Shown: in pieces, positions 4,984-8,104 of the stretch | Position numbering within the stretch: the first letter of the stretch is position 1 | How the letters are laid out: the number at the start of each line of letters is the position of its first letter | From: Thermoplasmata archaeon | GTDB lineage: Archaea; Thermoplasmatota; E2; UBA202; JdFR-43 | Assembly (NCBI GenBank): GCA_003650975.1 | Contig: QMSU01000037.1 | Location: forward strand, 1 to 8,104 | Direction: 5' to 3' | DNA length: 8,104 bases | The notes under the pieces: model-generated | What the model saw: the letters and a program-made list of their open reading frames with translations, nothing else | Told to the model about the DNA's origin: nothing | Database searches by the model: none | Program-made: the position numbers and the translations under genes

Positions 4984-5595
4984 TCAGTCACCCTTTCCGT
5001 ACAGCAGTGCATCGATGAGCACGGCTATGATGCCGGTGAGAAATACCATATCGAGTATTGCCGCACCCCCTATACTTGCCACCGTGGTCTTGGAAACGTG
5101 CATGCTCAAAAGTTCTCTGAGATGGAGTATATCCGCCCCTATCAGCACGCCCATGGTTCCTGAGGCGTAGGCTATTGAGGCGGCCTTTTTCCTGCTTCTG
5201 GCGCATACGAGAAGGGAGTACATGCTTGCCACCAGTGGGGGAATGAGCCAGTAGGGAAAGGAGGAGGTTATCCCGGCGGCGGTGACGCTGGTGACGTGAT
5301 AGGTGACATAGGCAACCACCACCATTCCGATGACGATTCTTCCTGAAATCCTTCTGGATATCATGAGATAGATGCTTATCATCGCCGGCAGCAATGCCCC
5401 ACCGACATTTATTGCGATGATCCATCCATCATACCGGAAAAAGGGCAGATCAACCCATCCAAAGATGACGCAGCTGAACACAATGAGCATGGCCTCCCAT
5501 TTCTCGAACCCCACTTCTTCAAATGCGGAGTAGACGAGAAGATAGAACAGAAAAAAGAGCAGCGCAATGATGAGCTGGTATATGAGATGATGCAT
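4984..5595 (-). CDS. DUF1614-family integral membrane protein
   Basis: A 203-residue, very hydrophobic protein with about six to seven membrane segments (near residues 4-23, 35-52, 58-79, 87-104, 113-131, 142-158 and 173-198). Three glycine-rich motifs match what I remember of the DUF1614 family: INVGGALLP (62-70), LIGADILHL (151-159) and SIGGAAILD (174-182). The conserved Asn, Asp155 and Asp182 sit in or next to membrane segments, which hints at ion or substrate handling or an intramembrane active site, but no function is established for the family as far as I know. It lies 43 bp downstream of the HD-domain gene in the same direction with no clear TATA box between, so it is probably co-transcribed with it. 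Confidence 0.75.
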   Translation of the reverse strand: MHHLIYQLIIALLFFLFYLLVYSAFEEVGFEKWEAMLIVFSCVIFGWVDLPFFRYDGWIIAINVGGALLPAMISIYLMISRRISGRIVIGMVVVAYVTYHVTSVTAAGITSSFPYWLIPPLVASMYSLLVCARSRKKAASIAYASGTMGVLIGADILHLRELLSMHVSKTTVASIGGAAILDMVFLTGIIAVLIDALLYGKGD

Positions 5596-5638
5596 GGCAA
5601 CCGGTATGTGTAACGTGGGATACGCTAAATAGTTTGCT

Positions 5639-6841
5639 TTATTCGAACAGCACCCGCTCCGCCTGCCGTGCCACCTCGGTACGGTATTTTTCCGGGCAGC
5701 ATACCATCACCGCCCATTCGGTGATTTCCCTTTGCTGGAGCGCGTGGGCAAGGGGGGTGAAGCGGCTGAGAGGAATTATTTCACCGTTGCTTTCCACACC
5801 CACATCCATCCTCTTTATCCTTGGTTCTGAGAGCAGTATGTCCTTCCCGGGAATATCCACAATCACATATCCCTCTGGTACTCCCGCCCTTTTTGCTATT
5901 TCATCCTCGGCCTCCTTTACCGTTTCCCTTTTCACGGAAAGCTCCAGTTTTTCCCGGAGAAGTTCCTCGCGCGCCTTTGAAAACGCTCTCTTGAACAAAT
6001 TCCTGTATTTCAACCGCAGCACCATGTCCTTCTGGTAACTGCCCATGTCCTTCAGCGTTTCAATCAGCTCACAGTCGGTCATCTGCGAAAAATCGAAGGA
6101 AGGAGCGCGTTCCACGGCCCGCGAAAGCATCAGTTCGGCAATTCTCACCGTCTTATGAAGATACACCGCCGAATACATGAGCGCACGGGCCACAAGCATG
6201 CTTTCGAGAGAACTCACACCCTTTTTTTCAAACACCACCATGCCCTCGTGCACCTTCATTGTCTGGATTATTCGATCAACATCTATCACACCGTACGCCA
6301 CGCCGGTATAGTAGGCATCCCTCACAAGATAGTCAATCTGGTCGGCGTCGAGATGACCGTGCACCATCTCTGAAATATGCCCTCTTTTCCCGTCCAGCAC
6401 ATCGGTCACTTCCTCTGCTGCAACCCCGTAGCGGTCCAGCACCTCCCTCACAGGGGTGCCGTGTTCACAATCCTGCAGCACCCTCTCCCCCAGTATCATT
6501 TCCCTGGTTATTGCCACGTGGTCCTTTCCCCATCCCATGTGCAGAAGATACTCCAGCGTGTGGGAGAAGGGTCCGTGCCCCACGTCATGCAGCAGGGCGG
6601 CGATGCCCGCCACCTCATCGTCTATATTAAGGGCATCACACATCTTTTTTGCCACAAAAAAGGTTCCGAGCGAATGCTCGAACCGGGTGTGGTTGGCGCC
6701 GGGGTATACCAGATAGGTATAACCGAGCTGCTTTATTCTCAGCAACCGCTGCATTTCAGGGGTTTCTATCAAATCCAGAAGAATACCGTCAACCTTTATA
6801 TTTCCATAGAGAGGATCCCTGATGTACTTTACATTCTCCAT
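5639..6841 (-). CDS. HD-domain phosphohydrolase, SAMHD1/YwfO-like (predicted dNTPase)
   Basis: A 400-residue cytosolic HD-superfamily enzyme. The N-terminal motif KYIRDPLYGNI and the core RLLRIKQLGYTYLVYPGANHTRFEHSLG (33-59) are characteristic of the SAMHD1/YwfO branch. The metal site is intact: His56 in RFEHS, His85-Asp86 in LLHDVGHGPFSHTLE (83-97), and an aspartate in HLDADQIDYLVRDAYYTG (163-180). Characterised relatives hydrolyse dNTPs to deoxynucleoside and triphosphate, often with allosteric dNTP activation; the substrate here is unverified. The C-terminal third (about 300-400) is family-specific and contains CCPEKYR. The ATG at 6839-6841 lies inside the end of the PKD gene (13-bp overlap), so translation is probably coupled. 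The DUF1614-like gene follows 43 bp later. Confidence 0.9.
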   Translation of the reverse strand: MENVKYIRDPLYGNIKVDGILLDLIETPEMQRLLRIKQLGYTYLVYPGANHTRFEHSLGTFFVAKKMCDALNIDDEVAGIAALLHDVGHGPFSHTLEYLLHMGWGKDHVAITREMILGERVLQDCEHGTPVREVLDRYGVAAEEVTDVLDGKRGHISEMVHGHLDADQIDYLVRDAYYTGVAYGVIDVDRIIQTMKVHEGMVVFEKKGVSSLESMLVARALMYSAVYLHKTVRIAELMLSRAVERAPSFDFSQMTDCELIETLKDMGSYQKDMVLRLKYRNLFKRAFSKAREELLREKLELSVKRETVKEAEDEIAKRAGVPEGYVIVDIPGKDILLSEPRIKRMDVGVESNGEIIPLSRFTPLAHALQQREITEWAVMVCCPEKYRTEVARQAERVLFE

Positions 6842-8104
6842 ATTCCTCTTCTGTAGCGCTTCATGCCCACAAGCAATGCCGAGGCAAGTATGATGATGAC
6901 CAGCTCAAAACCGGGTATTTTTTCCTTTTCCCTCACATTGAGGAGCATCTGGAAGTTGTCCTTTTCCCCGTCGTTGTCCGTCACCGTGAGGGTTACCAGA
7001 TAGTTCCCCTTTTTCTCGTACCGGTATTCCGCCTCCAGGCCATATGCATCCACCGTTCCGTCACTGTCAAAGTCCCATTCATAGCTCACTATGTTCCCGT
7101 CCGGATCGTAACTTGTGCTGGCGTTAAACACCACCCTTTCCTGCTGTCTGGGTTTTTCCGGTTTTGCGGAAAATATGGCAGTGGGGGCCACATTTTTCAC
7201 CTGTATCTCCCTTTCCATCTCACCCTTTGCACCATCATCATCCCATACGGTGAGCACAACGGTGTAGGTGCCATTGTCGGCATAGCTGTAGGTGGCGTTC
7301 TGGGTGTAGGCAAAGTTTCCATTTCCAAAGTGCCAGGTATGATTCACTATCTCCCCGTCATCATCGTAACTGTGGGATGTGAAGGTGATGGTCTGCACGT
7401 CGGTTGGTTCCTCGGGGGTCCAGGTGAAGTTCACCACCGGCGGTAAATTCCTGATGAGCACGGCATGTGAGGTGGTGCCTTCTGCACCATCATCATCCCG
7501 CACGGTGAGCGTGATAAGGTACACCCCCTTTTCAGTGTAGTTATGGCTCGGGTTTCTGGTGTAACTCACATTGCCGTCCCCGAAGTTCCATGTCCAGTTA
7601 ATGATACTCCCGTCTGCATCAACCGAATTGTCATCAAACATCAGTGTATCCAGGGAGGTGGGCTCCACGGGCTCGTATGAGAAACTGGCCACGGGGGGCA
7701 CGTTCACCACCACGATTTCCTCCATTGTCCAGTGTGTGGCGCCATCATCATCCGTCACCGTGAGGCGCACGGTATATGTACCATCGTCGGCAAAGCGGTG
7801 TTCCACCGTTTCACCATAACCAGTGCCATCATCCCCAAAATTCCATGTCCAGTTGACAATGACTCCATCAGAGTCAGCACTTCCGGATGCATCAAACAGA
7901 GTCTTCTGCACATCGGTTGGCTGGGAGGGCTGCCATGTGAACGCAGCAACAGGAGGCACATTTGCCACAGAAATGACGTATGTTACCCATGCCACCGCCC
8001 CATCATTGTCTTTTATTGTTAAATTTACCACATATGCTCCATTATCGGCATAGCTATGGCTTGCATTTCTGGCATAACTCATGTTCCCATCGCCAAAGTC
8101 CCAG
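6829..8104 (-). CDS. PKD-repeat cell-surface protein with PGF-type C-terminal anchor (5' end beyond window)
   Basis: The frame is open to the right edge: before the methionine at 8082 it still encodes WDFGDGN, a core PKD motif, so that methionine is internal and the gene begins outside. The visible 424 residues hold the end of one PKD domain and four complete ones, each with the W-x-F-G-D/N-G strand and the DDDG or DNDG turn. PKD domains are Ig-like folds of extracellular proteins, often spacers or adhesion modules. The protein ends with a charged stretch (VREKEK), then IPGFELVIIILASALLVGMKRYRR: a PGF motif, one hydrophobic helix and a basic tail, the tripartite layout of PGF-CTERM signals handled by archaeosortases. 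Numerous N-x-S/T sequons fit a glycosylated surface protein. The stop overlaps the HD gene start by 13 bp. Confidence 0.9.
   Translation of the reverse strand, partial: WDFGDGNMSYARNASHSYADNGAYVVNLTIKDNDGAVAWVTYVISVANVPPVAAFTWQPSQPTDVQKTLFDASGSADSDGVIVNWTWNFGDDGTGYGETVEHRFADDGTYTVRLTVTDDDGATHWTMEEIVVVNVPPVASFSYEPVEPTSLDTLMFDDNSVDADGSIINWTWNFGDGNVSYTRNPSHNYTEKGVYLITLTVRDDDGAEGTTSHAVLIRNLPPVVNFTWTPEEPTDVQTITFTSHSYDDDGEIVNHTWHFGNGNFAYTQNATYSYADNGTYTVVLTVWDDDGAKGEMEREIQVKNVAPTAIFSAKPEKPRQQERVVFNASTSYDPDGNIVSYEWDFDSDGTVDAYGLEAEYRYEKKGNYLVTLTVTDNDGEKDNFQMLLNVREKEKIPGFELVIIILASALLVGMKRYRRGIWRM
6919..8104 (-). repeat. Tandem PKD-encoding repeats, period about 255-264 bp
   Basis: Domain boundaries from the translation: partial unit 7951-8104, then units 7693-7950, 7438-7692, 7183-7437 and 6919-7182 (86, 85, 85 and 88 codons). 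Inter-domain linkers are alike (NVPP, NVPP, NLPP, NVAP). The last unit is the most divergent, reading WDFDSDGT instead of W-x-FG-D/N, as is common for the membrane-proximal copy. Confidence 0.85.

Noticed and set aside
4911..5012. Upstream extension of the propeller protein to the ATG at 5012
   Set aside because: It would hide the signal peptide, overlap the DUF1614-like gene and ignore the GGAGGT before 4910.
6259..6856. Several plus-strand frames opposite the HD-domain gene
   Set aside because: They are Pro/Arg/His-rich antisense shadows of a gene with an intact metal-binding HD site.
6829..8082. PKD protein starting at the methionine at 8082
   Set aside because: The codons before it encode WDFGDGN, the core of a PKD domain, and the frame stays open to the window edge.
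6919..8104. Regular spacing of repeats considered as a CRISPR or non-coding repeat array
   Set aside because: The period of about 255-264 bp keeps frame and encodes PKD domains; sequence identity is at protein-fold level, not that of a CRISPR array.

Overview
The window reads as a stretch of an archaeal chromosome, most likely a euryarchaeote in the broad Thermoplasmata or methanogen direction. The lineage is inferred and no ribosomal marker is present. The archaeal signs are: TATA-type promoters whose TATA box lies about 23-27 bp before the start codon, so that several mRNAs would be leaderless; a Thermococcales-type dUTPase/dCTP-deaminase-like enzyme; a TrmB-like winged-helix regulator; large secreted beta-propeller and PKD-repeat proteins; and a PGF-type C-terminal surface-anchor signal. 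I see no tRNA, rRNA, CRISPR array or insertion sequence.

Left edge (1-669): the 3' part of a secreted protein of unknown function runs leftward out of the window from position 416, with its own TATA box. A gene-free stretch of about 250 bp separates it from the next gene. Plus-strand block (670-1740): a cold-shock-domain protein overlaps by 4 bp a small Dcd/dUTPase-family enzyme that lacks the deaminase glutamate; an OsmC-like peroxidase follows with a possible promoter of its own. A cysteine-rich winged-helix regulator (1727-2053, minus) converges on and slightly overlaps the OsmC gene. It is divergent from a two-gene thioredoxin operon (2135-3078): a cytosolic WCGPC thioredoxin, then a TlpA/ResA-like lipoprotein thioredoxin with WCTPC, again overlapping by 4 bp. 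The divergent promoter contains a near-perfect inverted repeat placed exactly between the two TATA boxes. OsmC, regulator, thioredoxin and exported thioredoxin together look like a small thiol-redox/oxidative-stress locus.

Right half (3270-8104), all minus strand: in transcription order, a PKD-repeat surface protein (5' end outside the window) ending in a PGF-like anchor, overlapping by 13 bp an HD-domain phosphohydrolase of the SAMHD1/YwfO type, then a DUF1614-like membrane protein 43 bp later. After a 73-bp gap with its own TATA box and a GGAGGT Shine-Dalgarno comes a 546-residue secreted Asp-box propeller protein, which ends at a long polypyrimidine tract. The convergent gap between this gene and the thioredoxin operon (3079-3269) holds an unusual perfect 11-bp inverted repeat able to form a long hairpin.

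The most notable points are the symmetric operator-like site with its cysteine-rich regulator, the dUTPase-like enzyme with serine at the catalytic glutamate position, the unexplained hairpin, and the tight coupling of a surface protein to a predicted cytosolic dNTPase-like enzyme.
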